Below are positions 9,475-16,604 of a stretch of 50,939 nucleotides of DNA, piece after piece. The DNA comes from Lachnospiraceae bacterium. GTDB taxonomy: Bacteria; Bacillota; Clostridia; Lachnospirales; Lachnospiraceae. The notes under the pieces are model-generated. The model saw only the letters and a program-made list of their open reading frames with translations, searched no databases and had not been told where the DNA came from. The translations under genes and the position numbers were made by a program. Position 1 is the first letter of the stretch. The number at the start of each line of letters is the position of its first letter. The DNA is taken from assembly GCA_029099805.1 (NCBI GenBank), contig JAQXOR010000081.1, positions 1 through 50,939 on the forward strand. The letters run 5' to 3'.

Positions 9475-9786
9475 ATGGCTAAAAAGAAGAAAAAGATGGA
9501 GTTTAGTAAGATGGCTTTTATATGTACTACTGTTCTATTCGGTTCTGTAATCGCTGGTTCTTTTGCTTTGATGTGGTATACCCAAACTACCGATGCGCTT
9601 TCATATTTGATTACAGCTACTGCTGGATTAACAACCACGGCAACAGGATTTTATTATCATAAGGCAAAAATGGAGAATTTACTTAAGATAAGGAAGGATT
9701 ATAATTTATCTTTTAAGGAACTGCAAAATTTAACAAACAGTACAGAAGAAACATGTGAAGACACAACTTACGGTGAAGATATGTAG
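9475..9786 (+). CDS. Small phage membrane protein next to the holin
   Basis: This 103-residue protein starts with a basic, Lys-rich segment (MAKKKKKMEF). Two hydrophobic segments follow at about residues 13-33 and 42-60, then a soluble acidic C-terminus. GGAGGGG lies six bases before the start. Proteins of this shape often sit just before holins in phages of Clostridia, but their role is not established. It could be a second holin, an antiholin or a regulator of lysis timing. No catalytic motif is visible. Confidence 0.65.
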   Translation: MAKKKKKMEFSKMAFICTTVLFGSVIAGSFALMWYTQTTDALSYLITATAGLTTTATGFYYHKAKMENLLKIRKDYNLSFKELQNLTNSTEETCEDTTYGEDM

Positions 9787-9829
9787 CAACAGCATATTAT
9801 GATTGGAAAAGTAAGCATAACTCATTCTT

Positions 9830-9922
9830 TTGGAGGAAGATAAGTTTTTTTGTTTAACTGCATTTATCATAATAGGTTGTGTTTTCTTTGGTGGCAAGGT
9901 TTATTATACACCAAGCATCTAA
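9830..9922 (+). CDS. Possible 30-residue single-pass membrane peptide
   Basis: From a TTG at 9830 a frame runs to TAA 9920-9922, encoding an acidic start (EEDK), a hydrophobic stretch (FFCLTAFIIIGCVFF) and a short polar end. Its composition is that of a small membrane peptide and it lies between the two lysis-region membrane genes. However, the TTG has no ribosome binding site of its own, the GGAGG overlaps its second codons, and a run of seven T could hide a frameshift. Treat it as a candidate only. Confidence 0.25.
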   Translation: MEEDKFFCLTAFIIIGCVFFGGKVYYTPSI

Positions 9923-9941
9923 TGAATGAAAGGAGTATTTT

Positions 9942-10331
9942 ATGGAAATTTTTCTAAATGGTGTTAAGAATTTTTTACAAATGGTTAATGATAACTGGAC
10001 AACTATTATGGTAGTCGCTGGTTTGGGCGTTGCTGTATTTAAGAAAATAAAAGATTGGGCTGCAAAGTCTGAAGAAGAAAAGATTGCTATTGCAAAGGAA
10101 CAGATTGGTAATACTATTCTAAAAATGATCACTGATGCTGAAAATAATACCGAATGGGTCAAAGCGGGTCAAATTAAAAGGGCTGAAGTTATTGACGTAA
10201 TTTATACCAAATATCCAATTCTCTCAAAAGTAAAAAAGCAAGAAGAATTAATCGCATTTATTGATAAGGCTATTAATGATGCACTTGTAACTCTTAGAGA
10301 GGTTGTAGAGCAAAACAAGGTGGTTGAGTAG
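9942..10331 (+). CDS. Phage holin (LLH / superfamily 6 like)
   Basis: The protein has 129 residues. After a short N-terminal amphipathic stretch there is one membrane segment (about residues 17-34, TTIMVVAGLGVAVF), followed by a long charged, helical cytoplasmic region. Single N-terminal membrane segment plus a 90-residue helical tail is the layout of the LLH-type phage holin family. The endolysin gene follows 42 bases downstream, which is the standard holin-endolysin order. GAAAGGAG precedes the start by eight bases. It would open the membrane at the end of infection so the endolysin reaches the wall. Confidence 0.7.
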   Translation: MEIFLNGVKNFLQMVNDNWTTIMVVAGLGVAVFKKIKDWAAKSEEEKIAIAKEQIGNTILKMITDAENNTEWVKAGQIKRAEVIDVIYTKYPILSKVKKQEELIAFIDKAINDALVTLREVVEQNKVVE

Positions 10332-10373
10332 GAAGTAGATATAAAAGCAACGTATGAAAGGAAGTGAAAAACA

Positions 10374-11528
10374 ATGGCAAAAGGATTTATTGGACATGCT
10401 GTAGCATCAGAGAATTCAAATAAATATGGTAATCCAGGTGATCAAACCGGCAGGGAAGTTCGTTATGATGATTGGTATGATGATGGATGGAATGTGGTGT
10501 TAAGACCCAAATCTTCTGATGTTGCGGAGAAAATAGCAAAGGCTATGGAACAAGCGGTAGAGAATGAAGCAATAGGATATTGTCAATCTGATAGAACAAC
10601 GCTTTATACACAAGCAGAGAAAAGGAATTGGCAGATTCATTTGATTACTACGAAGTGTGAATGTGATTGTAGCTCTTTGGTTGCAGTATGTGTAAATGCA
10701 GCGGGTATTAAAGTATCTAAGGATATTTATACAGGTAATATGGTAAAAGCATTAGAAGCAACGGGTGCTTTTGAAAAGAAATTTACAGATAAGAAACACC
10801 TAAAAGAAAACTCATATTTGAAGCGTGGAGATATTCTTATTCACGAAGGTAGCCATACCGCTATTGTTTTGACTGACGGTGATAAAGTGGAAAAGCCAAA
10901 TTATGAAGTTGTAGATTTTTATGGAACTGTCACCGCATTTTGGTTAAATGTGCGCTCTGAAGCGTCTACAAAGGGCAAAATCGTAAAAACTATTAAAAAG
11001 AATAGTTTGGTACATGTCACAAGAAAAAGCTATGGATGGGGTTATATAGAGGCTTACAATGGATGGGTAAGTCTTTCGCATATCAAAATAAAAGAATATA
11101 ATTCTAGCACTTTTTCATCTTATGTAGCAAGTACCACCACAACTGTTAATTTTCGAACAGCACCAAATAGTAATATAAACAATAATATTATTACTACGTT
11201 TAGTAAAGGGCAAACGCTGTTAATTATTAAATCAAATGGTGATGGATGGGTTTATGGGAAGACTACGGTTAATGGGCAAGTTGTTAACGGATGGATTTTT
11301 AATGAATATCTGCAAAAGATTGATTATAAGAGCTTGCAAAAGCGTGTTGTAACCGATGCTACAGGTCTTAATATAAGAGACAAAGGTAATGTTAAAGCGT
11401 CTAAATTATGTACAATTCCATATAATAAAGAATTTTATGTTATTAAAGATGACGTTTGGGGCGTTGTGATATATAATGATTTCTTAGGTTATAGCAATCT
11501 ATCTAAGAGTTATTCTGAAAGAGTATAA
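10374..11528 (+). CDS. Phage endolysin: NlpC/P60-like amidohydrolase with SH3 repeats
   Basis: The 384-residue protein has an N-terminal catalytic domain of about 180 residues. The motif CDCSSLV places the likely nucleophile at C99, and GSHTAIVL supplies the likely catalytic H161, as in NlpC/P60 and the related phage Amidase_5 family. Two clear SH3b repeats (LNVRSEAST near 190-200 and VNFRTAPNS near 258-266) and a third (LNIRDKGNV near 330) form the wall-binding half. There is no signal peptide, so export depends on the adjacent holin. The enzyme should cut peptide bonds in peptidoglycan during lysis. Bond specificity cannot be read from the sequence. Confidence 0.85.
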   Translation: MAKGFIGHAVASENSNKYGNPGDQTGREVRYDDWYDDGWNVVLRPKSSDVAEKIAKAMEQAVENEAIGYCQSDRTTLYTQAEKRNWQIHLITTKCECDCSSLVAVCVNAAGIKVSKDIYTGNMVKALEATGAFEKKFTDKKHLKENSYLKRGDILIHEGSHTAIVLTDGDKVEKPNYEVVDFYGTVTAFWLNVRSEASTKGKIVKTIKKNSLVHVTRKSYGWGYIEAYNGWVSLSHIKIKEYNSSTFSSYVASTTTTVNFRTAPNSNINNNIITTFSKGQTLLIIKSNGDGWVYGKTTVNGQVVNGWIFNEYLQKIDYKSLQKRVVTDATGLNIRDKGNVKASKLCTIPYNKEFYVIKDDVWGVVIYNDFLGYSNLSKSYSERV

Positions 11529-11533
11529 TATTT

Positions 11534-11567
11534 AGGGTAAGAGAAGTTAATCTCTTACCCTTTTTTT
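11534..11567 (+). terminator. Strong intrinsic terminator ending the lysis operon
   Basis: GGGTAAGAGA and TCTCTTACCC form a perfect ten-pair stem with a six-base loop, followed by seven T. It stops phage late transcription before it could run antisense into the SASP gene. Confidence 0.9.
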
Positions 11568-11600
11568 AGTTTTAGCAATGCTCTTTTACGTTTTTATATA

Positions 11601-11700
11601 TGGTGTAAACTTGGTGTAAAAACACAAAACAAAACTGCTACAAACCGCTTAAATAAAGGTGTTTCAAATCTGACGAACCATCTCGCCGCCTACAGAACCG
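11601..11700. other. Candidate prophage attachment region (right junction)
   Basis: Between the phage terminator and the truncated SASP there is no gene. Two direct copies of TGGTGTAAA occur at 11601-11609 and 11612-11620, 11 bases apart, about one helical turn, which resembles integrase arm-binding sites. The core crossover site is expected somewhere in 11655-11700, where the SASP reading frame loses its usual C-terminus. Without the other junction or an unoccupied strain the core cannot be defined. Confidence 0.5.
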
Positions 11701-11834
11701 TTCTGTGCACTGGTTAAATCACCGTTATAACCCTGCTTTAACGGAACACCGATTTCAGATGCGACTTCCATCTTAAAACGGTCCATCGCTTCTCTTGCTT
11801 CCGGAACTTCTACACGATTTCTACCTTTAGACAT
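11664..11834 (-). CDS. Alpha/beta-type small acid-soluble spore protein, C-terminus truncated at the prophage junction
   Basis: The 56-residue product carries both family signatures. KMEVASEIGVPL contains the site cut by germination protease GPR, and NGDLTSAQNGSVGGEMV is the DNA-binding motif. Such proteins coat spore DNA and protect it from damage. GAGGAAGGAGTG lies just before the ATG. Clostridial relatives continue after GGEMV with roughly ten more residues (a K-R-M-V/I-E type tail), but here the frame ends with RQI and TGA, and no lost tail is visible in another frame downstream. I infer that phage integration replaced the 3' end. A small CCCGC/GCGGG hairpin (11859-11871) lies in the leader; no clear sigma-G promoter was found. 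Confidence 0.85.
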   Translation of the reverse strand: MSKGRNRVEVPEAREAMDRFKMEVASEIGVPLKQGYNGDLTSAQNGSVGGEMVRQI

Positions 11835-11976
11835 AGTATACACTCCTTCCTCGTTTTTCCCGCAATGCGGGCCGTTTCGAATACTGTAACCTAGATACCC
11901 GCACTGCTTTTGCCGTTCGTGTATCTGCTGATTACGGAGTTATTATATGTCTTTCCATGAAATATAAACTGGAAGA

Positions 11977-12159
11977 TTACACCGTTCTTTCCTGCTCCTT
12001 CAGGTGCTTTTCTTCTTCCTTTTCCTTGCGTGCCTCGTCAAAAATTAAAGCAATCAGACCAAGAATGCAAAACGCTGCAAAAAAAGCAAGAACCCCATCC
12101 TGAAATGCAAGCCAGAAAATAATACCGATAATAAATAATGAAAAAAGTGTTGCCGTCAT
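11977..12159 (-). CDS. Small membrane protein (60 aa), unknown
   Basis: The protein has two adjacent hydrophobic segments (about residues 4-20 and 23-41) and a highly charged C-terminal tail rich in Glu and Lys. A near-perfect ribosome binding site (AGGAGGT) lies seven bases before the start, so it is very likely translated. It precedes the SASP gene on the same strand by about 140 bases. No family recognised; it may be a spore or envelope membrane protein, but nothing in the sequence shows this. Confidence 0.65.
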   Translation of the reverse strand: MTATLFSLFIIGIIFWLAFQDGVLAFFAAFCILGLIALIFDEARKEKEEEKHLKEQERTV

Positions 12160-12207
12160 AGTATTGACCTCCTAAAAAAAATTATCAAACATTTGCATGA
12201 ATTAAAA

Positions 12208-12258
12208 AACTGATAAAACAAAGAACTGTAAGTAAGGAGTACTTCCTTATTACAGTTC
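12208..12258 (-). terminator. Intrinsic terminator of the glycan cluster
   Basis: On the minus strand a 15-pair stem (12223-12238 with 12244-12258, one bulge) is followed by a T-rich tail (TTTGTTTTAT). It lies just after the last gene of the glycan operon. Confidence 0.7.
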
Positions 12259-12293
12259 TCAGTATAAATTATTAGGAGTCCAATAAAACGGAC

Positions 12294-14693
12294 TTATTTT
12301 ACTTTTACAATAAATGTCTGATAATAACCCGACTCCTGCTCTCCTTCATATACAACCTCTCCCAAAGAACGAAGATAATCATAATCCAGCAGGGAATTTC
12401 CGGCATCATCCTTATACTTCAGGTATTCCACCTCTCCGACATATACATAATCCACATCATACTTTTGTAAAAGCATGGTTCCGAGTTCTACGTTTGCGCA
12501 GGCGTAAATCGCTTCTACATCCTCCGCTCTGGCATCTACCGCCGCCACATCTCCCTTCCATAACCATTCATGGGTACGCCAGCCAATCACGGTCGGACAG
12601 CCGGTCAATGCAGAAATCCGGTCATACACCACTCCGTTGGTCCGGTAGCTGGAACCATGCGCCTCCAGAATCACCGGACGACCTTCGATATTCTCGTTAA
12701 TCCATTCCACCGCCTTCATATCCGCCTTGGAGATATCCGAGCTGGCAGTTGCATCCAGAGAAATGTACTTCTCCTTATTCTTATAATCGCCTGCCCATGC
12801 ATTCCACGCCATTTCAAAATATTCCAGGTTGCGGCAGAGAAGAAACAGCATCAAGGCTCCCGCCACAAACTGCTTTCCGGTCTTAGGAAGGAGAAAAAAT
12901 CTTGTAATAATCGCTCCCATACAAATGCCAAACAAAATGAACGCCTGATAGGTCAGCTTGAACATCGTGTTGGTACGCTGGTTGGCACTGCCGTAAATAT
13001 CCCTCACATAGACAAGCTCCGGCATAAGAATCAGTCCGATAGCGCATAACCCTAAAATCAACAGGAACAAATCCGAAGTCTTCAGATTCTGCAGCCAGGC
13101 AAAGAATACATTTTTGTGCTCTGTCTCGGAAATCCCTCCCAGCCTTCTTTTCTGCTCTTCCTTGATAGAACATACCAGATAGGAAATCACGGCCGCAATC
13201 GGAAGCCCCCATACGATAATCATCTGATACGGCGTTGTGTGTCTGTCACAAATGCCGATACCGCTTGCCATACTCTCAAAATGAATGTTAAACAAAAATG
13301 CCGTAAGATAAGACAACACAATAAACTCCGCTGCATGCACCGCAGTTAACGAAAATGTCTTTTTGGAAAATCCACAGATTACTGCGTTCGATACCAGAAT
13401 TACTGCTCCGCAGACAACGAAATAGATTGGAAAATCCCAATAATTTGTCATCTGGAAGATACCGACAAAAAAGCTAAGTACAATAATATGCGGCTGTAAA
13501 ACCTCCTTCTTATAGCTGACCTCTTCCAACATCCCCGCCACTGCACGTTTCATACGGTCTCTGCGGGATACCAAAAAGGCAAACAATACGGCAAGTAAGG
13601 TTAATACAAAAATAATGTTTGTTACATGTGCATGTAAATCACCAAGCACCAGCGAATAGGCCGGAAACTCATGAATCGTCTGATCCAAAGCCTCCCCCTG
13701 CCATCCGATATAACGGGTCGGGTCAGAAAACCAGTACGAATGATCTCCCTCTACACCCATAATCTCACATAAGACCGGTCCAAGCTTCTGGTACACCCAA
13801 TAATGATTGGTGCAGGCAAAGGTGACTCCACAGCCTGCCAGAAGACCTGCAAACCTCGGAAGAATCTGCTGCAATAACGGAACTGCCGCAACGGTTTTCT
13901 TCCCGAGCATACGATATTCTTCACTCCGTTCTGCCATATACATCTCAAAAATACGCGCAGCTAAAGAATAGGACAATACCATACACAACGCACCTACTGT
14001 CATAAGTGCCAGATTATACGCAACCTTTATACTTACCCCGGAAAGCTTTGTCAGATACGTAAAGAAGTACTGTCCCAGATAGTAATAGTTTAAGTCGGTT
14101 CCCGAAAACCAGAAATCCTCCGGCGGCATATAGTCCGACTTTAACATACTAATCATAAATCCGTAATCCATACCGCCCTCCGTCTGCCAGGAGAAATCCG
14201 GACGGAAGCATTTTACATACAGTAAAAGCGTAAAAACCGCAAAAAACAGGACCTCATACCATATCGCCTTCACAAGCACGGCTGAACCGTCGGTTAATCC
14301 GAAAAACTTGCCGAGTGATATCTTTTTCTTCCGACAGACAACTATTGCAATGCCGTAATTCAGCACAATACAAAGACCAAGCAACACATAACAACCCACG
14401 GTAGAAAACTTTACAATATGAAGGGAAGAAAGCACCCATACAAGCCAGCCGCCAATCACAAGTCCCAGTACTTTTCCGAACACATATCCTCTGTCCGAGA
14501 ATTTACGGAACAAAAGCGCCGAAAGAGGAAAAAAGCCAATGCTGAATACAAGCAGCATCCCCCACCACGGCATAATCTGTGACAGTTCTTCCTGACCGAA
14601 CATCTTTCCTGCCAGTTTCTGCGCAATAATAAATCCTATGATACCAAGACAGCCAAATCCTGCCTCCCATAACCAATTCCGTTTGTTTTTCAT
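12294..14693 (-). CDS. DUF2298 multi-pass membrane protein, putative GT-C-type glycan enzyme
   Basis: This protein of about 799 residues is mostly transmembrane. It carries the hallmarks of the DUF2298 (Chlor_Arch_YYY) family: GTDLNYYYLGQY, with the triple Tyr, and LVLGDLHAHVTN with the conserved Asp-Leu-His-Ala-His. The C-terminal 130 residues form a soluble outer domain (from about SLDATASSD). An upstream in-frame GTG at 14705 is an alternative start; I prefer the ATG with GGAAG nearby. The biochemical role of the family is not established, but the topology resembles polyprenyl-phosphate-sugar-dependent glycosyltransferases. The GT2 gene eight bases upstream of the longer reading supports a paired donor-synthase and transferase. 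Confidence 0.8.
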   Translation of the reverse strand: MKNKRNWLWEAGFGCLGIIGFIIAQKLAGKMFGQEELSQIMPWWGMLLVFSIGFFPLSALLFRKFSDRGYVFGKVLGLVIGGWLVWVLSSLHIVKFSTVGCYVLLGLCIVLNYGIAIVVCRKKKISLGKFFGLTDGSAVLVKAIWYEVLFFAVFTLLLYVKCFRPDFSWQTEGGMDYGFMISMLKSDYMPPEDFWFSGTDLNYYYLGQYFFTYLTKLSGVSIKVAYNLALMTVGALCMVLSYSLAARIFEMYMAERSEEYRMLGKKTVAAVPLLQQILPRFAGLLAGCGVTFACTNHYWVYQKLGPVLCEIMGVEGDHSYWFSDPTRYIGWQGEALDQTIHEFPAYSLVLGDLHAHVTNIIFVLTLLAVLFAFLVSRRDRMKRAVAGMLEEVSYKKEVLQPHIIVLSFFVGIFQMTNYWDFPIYFVVCGAVILVSNAVICGFSKKTFSLTAVHAAEFIVLSYLTAFLFNIHFESMASGIGICDRHTTPYQMIIVWGLPIAAVISYLVCSIKEEQKRRLGGISETEHKNVFFAWLQNLKTSDLFLLILGLCAIGLILMPELVYVRDIYGSANQRTNTMFKLTYQAFILFGICMGAIITRFFLLPKTGKQFVAGALMLFLLCRNLEYFEMAWNAWAGDYKNKEKYISLDATASSDISKADMKAVEWINENIEGRPVILEAHGSSYRTNGVVYDRISALTGCPTVIGWRTHEWLWKGDVAAVDARAEDVEAIYACANVELGTMLLQKYDVDYVYVGEVEYLKYKDDAGNSLLDYDYLRSLGEVVYEGEQESGYYQTFIVKVK

Positions 14694-14713
14694 ATCATCT
14701 TCCACGCTCTCTT

Positions 14714-15442
14714 TTACTTTTCTTTCTTACATGCCTGGTTTACCATCTTATTAATCTTAATAAAATCACCTACAGCCTTCTTACCGATTTTAAAAATACG
14801 CTTCATGTTGATGGAATTCACTCCGCCCTGTCTCGGCCGGAAGGTAATCGGGATATATTTCACAGGCAGCTTCTTCTTTGCAAAAATAACAGAAATTACA
14901 ACGTTTGATAAGTTATAATCCTTTGGAATCAGCGGGAGCACCTTCTTTAACTCTTCTGCCTGCATCAGACGGAACGGCGTATTGGCATCTGTCAGCTTTA
15001 CATGGAACAGAAGCAGACATACAAGCTTCAGAGTCTTTGTAACAAAAACTCTGGAAGCACCGTCTTCTCTCTTACTGCGATGACCGATTACCATGGCATA
15101 CTCTTTTCGAAGCTCCCAGAATTGTGCAAATTCCTCTGCCTTTGTCTGTCCGTCCGAATCCGTCTGGAAGACATAGTCCGCTCCCTGCTCCAGAGCGTAA
15201 TTATATCCGTACAACAAGGTTGCTCCGTGACCTCCGTTCGGCTTTGTCAGAGCGATTAACTGCGGATACTTTGCTTCCGCCTCCTTTAGCATAGCATACG
15301 TGTTATCCTTACTGCCATCGTCAATAATAACAAGTCTGCTGTCCGCACCGGCCTTTACCGCCACCGGATGCCAGTCCTCAATTACACTCTGAATCGTTTC
15401 CTGCTCGTTGTAGGCAGGAATTACAATATATAACTTTTCCAT
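14714..15442 (-). CDS. GT2 glycosyltransferase, dolichyl-phosphate-mannose-synthase-like
   Basis: The 242-residue protein is a compact GT-A enzyme with VIPAYNEQETI at the N-terminus, IIDDGSKDNT for nucleotide binding and the metal motif QTDSDGQ near residue 95. The segment ITFRPRQGGVNSIN near residue 205 matches the acceptor-side motif of polyprenyl-phosphate sugar synthases. There are no membrane segments, as in single-domain Dpm1-type enzymes. It probably moves a sugar from a nucleotide donor to a polyprenyl phosphate for use by the neighbouring DUF2298 protein. Sugar identity cannot be deduced. AAGGAG lies ten bases before the start. Confidence 0.8.
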   Translation of the reverse strand: MEKLYIVIPAYNEQETIQSVIEDWHPVAVKAGADSRLVIIDDGSKDNTYAMLKEAEAKYPQLIALTKPNGGHGATLLYGYNYALEQGADYVFQTDSDGQTKAEEFAQFWELRKEYAMVIGHRSKREDGASRVFVTKTLKLVCLLLFHVKLTDANTPFRLMQAEELKKVLPLIPKDYNLSNVVISVIFAKKKLPVKYIPITFRPRQGGVNSINMKRIFKIGKKAVGDFIKINKMVNQACKKEK

Positions 15443-15474
15443 ATACTATATACTCCTTATGTTTTATATTAAAC

Positions 15475-16569
15475 TCACTTTGCAAGTTTTTCCTCGAACA
15501 GATTCAGTGCACTGCGTACAACAGCATCCATATTATAATAACGATACTCTGCCAGTCTCCCGATGAAGAATACCTTTGTCTCCTTCTCCATCTCCGCACG
15601 ATAGTTTGCGAACTGTTCTTTGTATTCTGCCGTAGGAAACGGATAGTACGGCTCTCCATCGGAGTTCGGATATTCCTTTAAAATCGTTGTCTTATCATGC
15701 TTCTGCCAGGTCATCTTTTTGAACTCTGTAATTCTGGTAAAATCATAGTCATTCGGATAATTCACGACCGGTGCTTCCTGATACGACTCCATATCCAGCG
15801 TTTCAAACTCAAACCGGATACTTCTGTATGCCATTTTTCCGTATTTATAATCATAGAAATAATCCGTCGGTCCTGTATATATCAGTGCATCGTAATCCAA
15901 ATCATCAATAATCTCTTTATAATCCGTATTCAATAATATCTTGATATTCGGATTCTTTACCATATTCTCACACATCTTCGTATATCCGTGACGAGGCATT
16001 CCCTGATACTTATCCGCAAAATATCTGGTATCTCTGTTCGTACGCACCGGAATACGTGAGATGATGGAAGTATCGATTTCTGCCGGATCGAGTCCCCATT
16101 GCTTCTTTGTATAGTTCTCAAAGAACTTTTGGTAAATTTCCTCGCCCACCTTACTCAGTGCAACATCACGGCTCGTTTTAATCTCCGGAATATCCACGGC
16201 ATGCTGTTTAAAAAAGTCTTCCACTTCAAAAGTACTGAGATTCAGGTTATACAGCTTATTTACCGTCTCCACCGTAATTGGCATCGGAATCAGATTGCCG
16301 TCCACATAGCTGAGCACTCTGTGCCAGAAGTCATTCCATTTCGTAAACCGGCTCAGATAGTCATAGACCTCTTTATCATTCGTGTGAAAAATATGTGGTC
16401 CGTAATTATGAATCAATAAACCATCCTCATTATAGGAGTCATATACATTACCGCCGATATGACCTCTCTTTTCAATAATAAGGACCTTTTTCTCCAATAC
16501 CGTTGCAATTCGCTCCGCAACAGTCAGACCGGCAAGTCCCGCCCCTACCACTACATAATCAAACTTCAT
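15475..16569 (-). CDS. glf: UDP-galactopyranose mutase
   Basis: The 364-residue protein interconverts UDP-galactopyranose and UDP-galactofuranose, using reduced FAD. The N-terminal VVVGAGLAGLTVAERI is the FAD dinucleotide fold, followed by KRGHIGGNVYD and the family signature HNYGPHIFHT. RIPVRTNRDTRYFAD and QGMPRHGYTKM form the substrate region. The ATG at 16569 with GGAAGGAG about eight bases upstream is preferred over a start nine codons earlier. Its presence says that the glycan made by this cluster contains galactofuranose, or that a Galf unit is used elsewhere in the envelope. It lies between two GT2 / large-membrane-protein pairs. Confidence 0.95.
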   Translation of the reverse strand: MKFDYVVVGAGLAGLTVAERIATVLEKKVLIIEKRGHIGGNVYDSYNEDGLLIHNYGPHIFHTNDKEVYDYLSRFTKWNDFWHRVLSYVDGNLIPMPITVETVNKLYNLNLSTFEVEDFFKQHAVDIPEIKTSRDVALSKVGEEIYQKFFENYTKKQWGLDPAEIDTSIISRIPVRTNRDTRYFADKYQGMPRHGYTKMCENMVKNPNIKILLNTDYKEIIDDLDYDALIYTGPTDYFYDYKYGKMAYRSIRFEFETLDMESYQEAPVVNYPNDYDFTRITEFKKMTWQKHDKTTILKEYPNSDGEPYYPFPTAEYKEQFANYRAEMEKETKVFFIGRLAEYRYYNMDAVVRSALNLFEEKLAK

Positions 16570-16604
16570 CCCTGTTCTCCTTCCGTTCTCAAGCATTTCT
16601 GCAT

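Larger units (their letters stand above)
1..11663. mobile_element. Right-hand part of an integrated tailed prophage (tail and lysis modules)
   Basis: The run of plus-strand genes from a tape-measure C-terminus through distal tail, Tal-like, fibre and lysis proteins has the order usual in siphophages of Firmicutes. All these genes share AT-rich codon use and one orientation, opposite to nearly every chromosomal gene to their right. The element begins outside the window, so head, packaging, integrase and control genes are not seen. Its right border is inferred to lie within or just before the truncated SASP gene, because the sequence changes there from AT-rich phage to host. The exact core site cannot be fixed from one junction. 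Confidence 0.9.

Noticed and set aside
9801-9845. 14-codon frame starting ATGATTGGAAAAG before the holin
   Set aside because: It is very short, has no ribosome binding site and no hydrophobic or charged pattern.
1-11700. Search for integrase or repressor at the right end of the prophage
   Set aside because: None is present. In this gene order the integrase is expected at the other end, outside the window.
11859-11871. Hairpin CCCGC/GCGGG as a terminator upstream of SASP
   Set aside because: The stem is only five pairs and lies inside the SASP leader; it is followed by A and not T on the minus strand.
12237-12249. Shared 12-mer TAAGGAAGTACT (complement) with the palindrome at 39383-39394
   Set aside because: A 12-base match between two AT-rich hairpins is expected by chance in 50 kb, and the rest of the two stems differ.
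12314-13049. Long plus-strand open frames opposite the DUF2298 gene
   Set aside because: They are shadows of a well supported minus-strand membrane gene, with His and Arg-rich improbable sequences and no ribosome binding sites. The same applies to plus-strand frames opposite glf, recG, argS, glnN and glgB.
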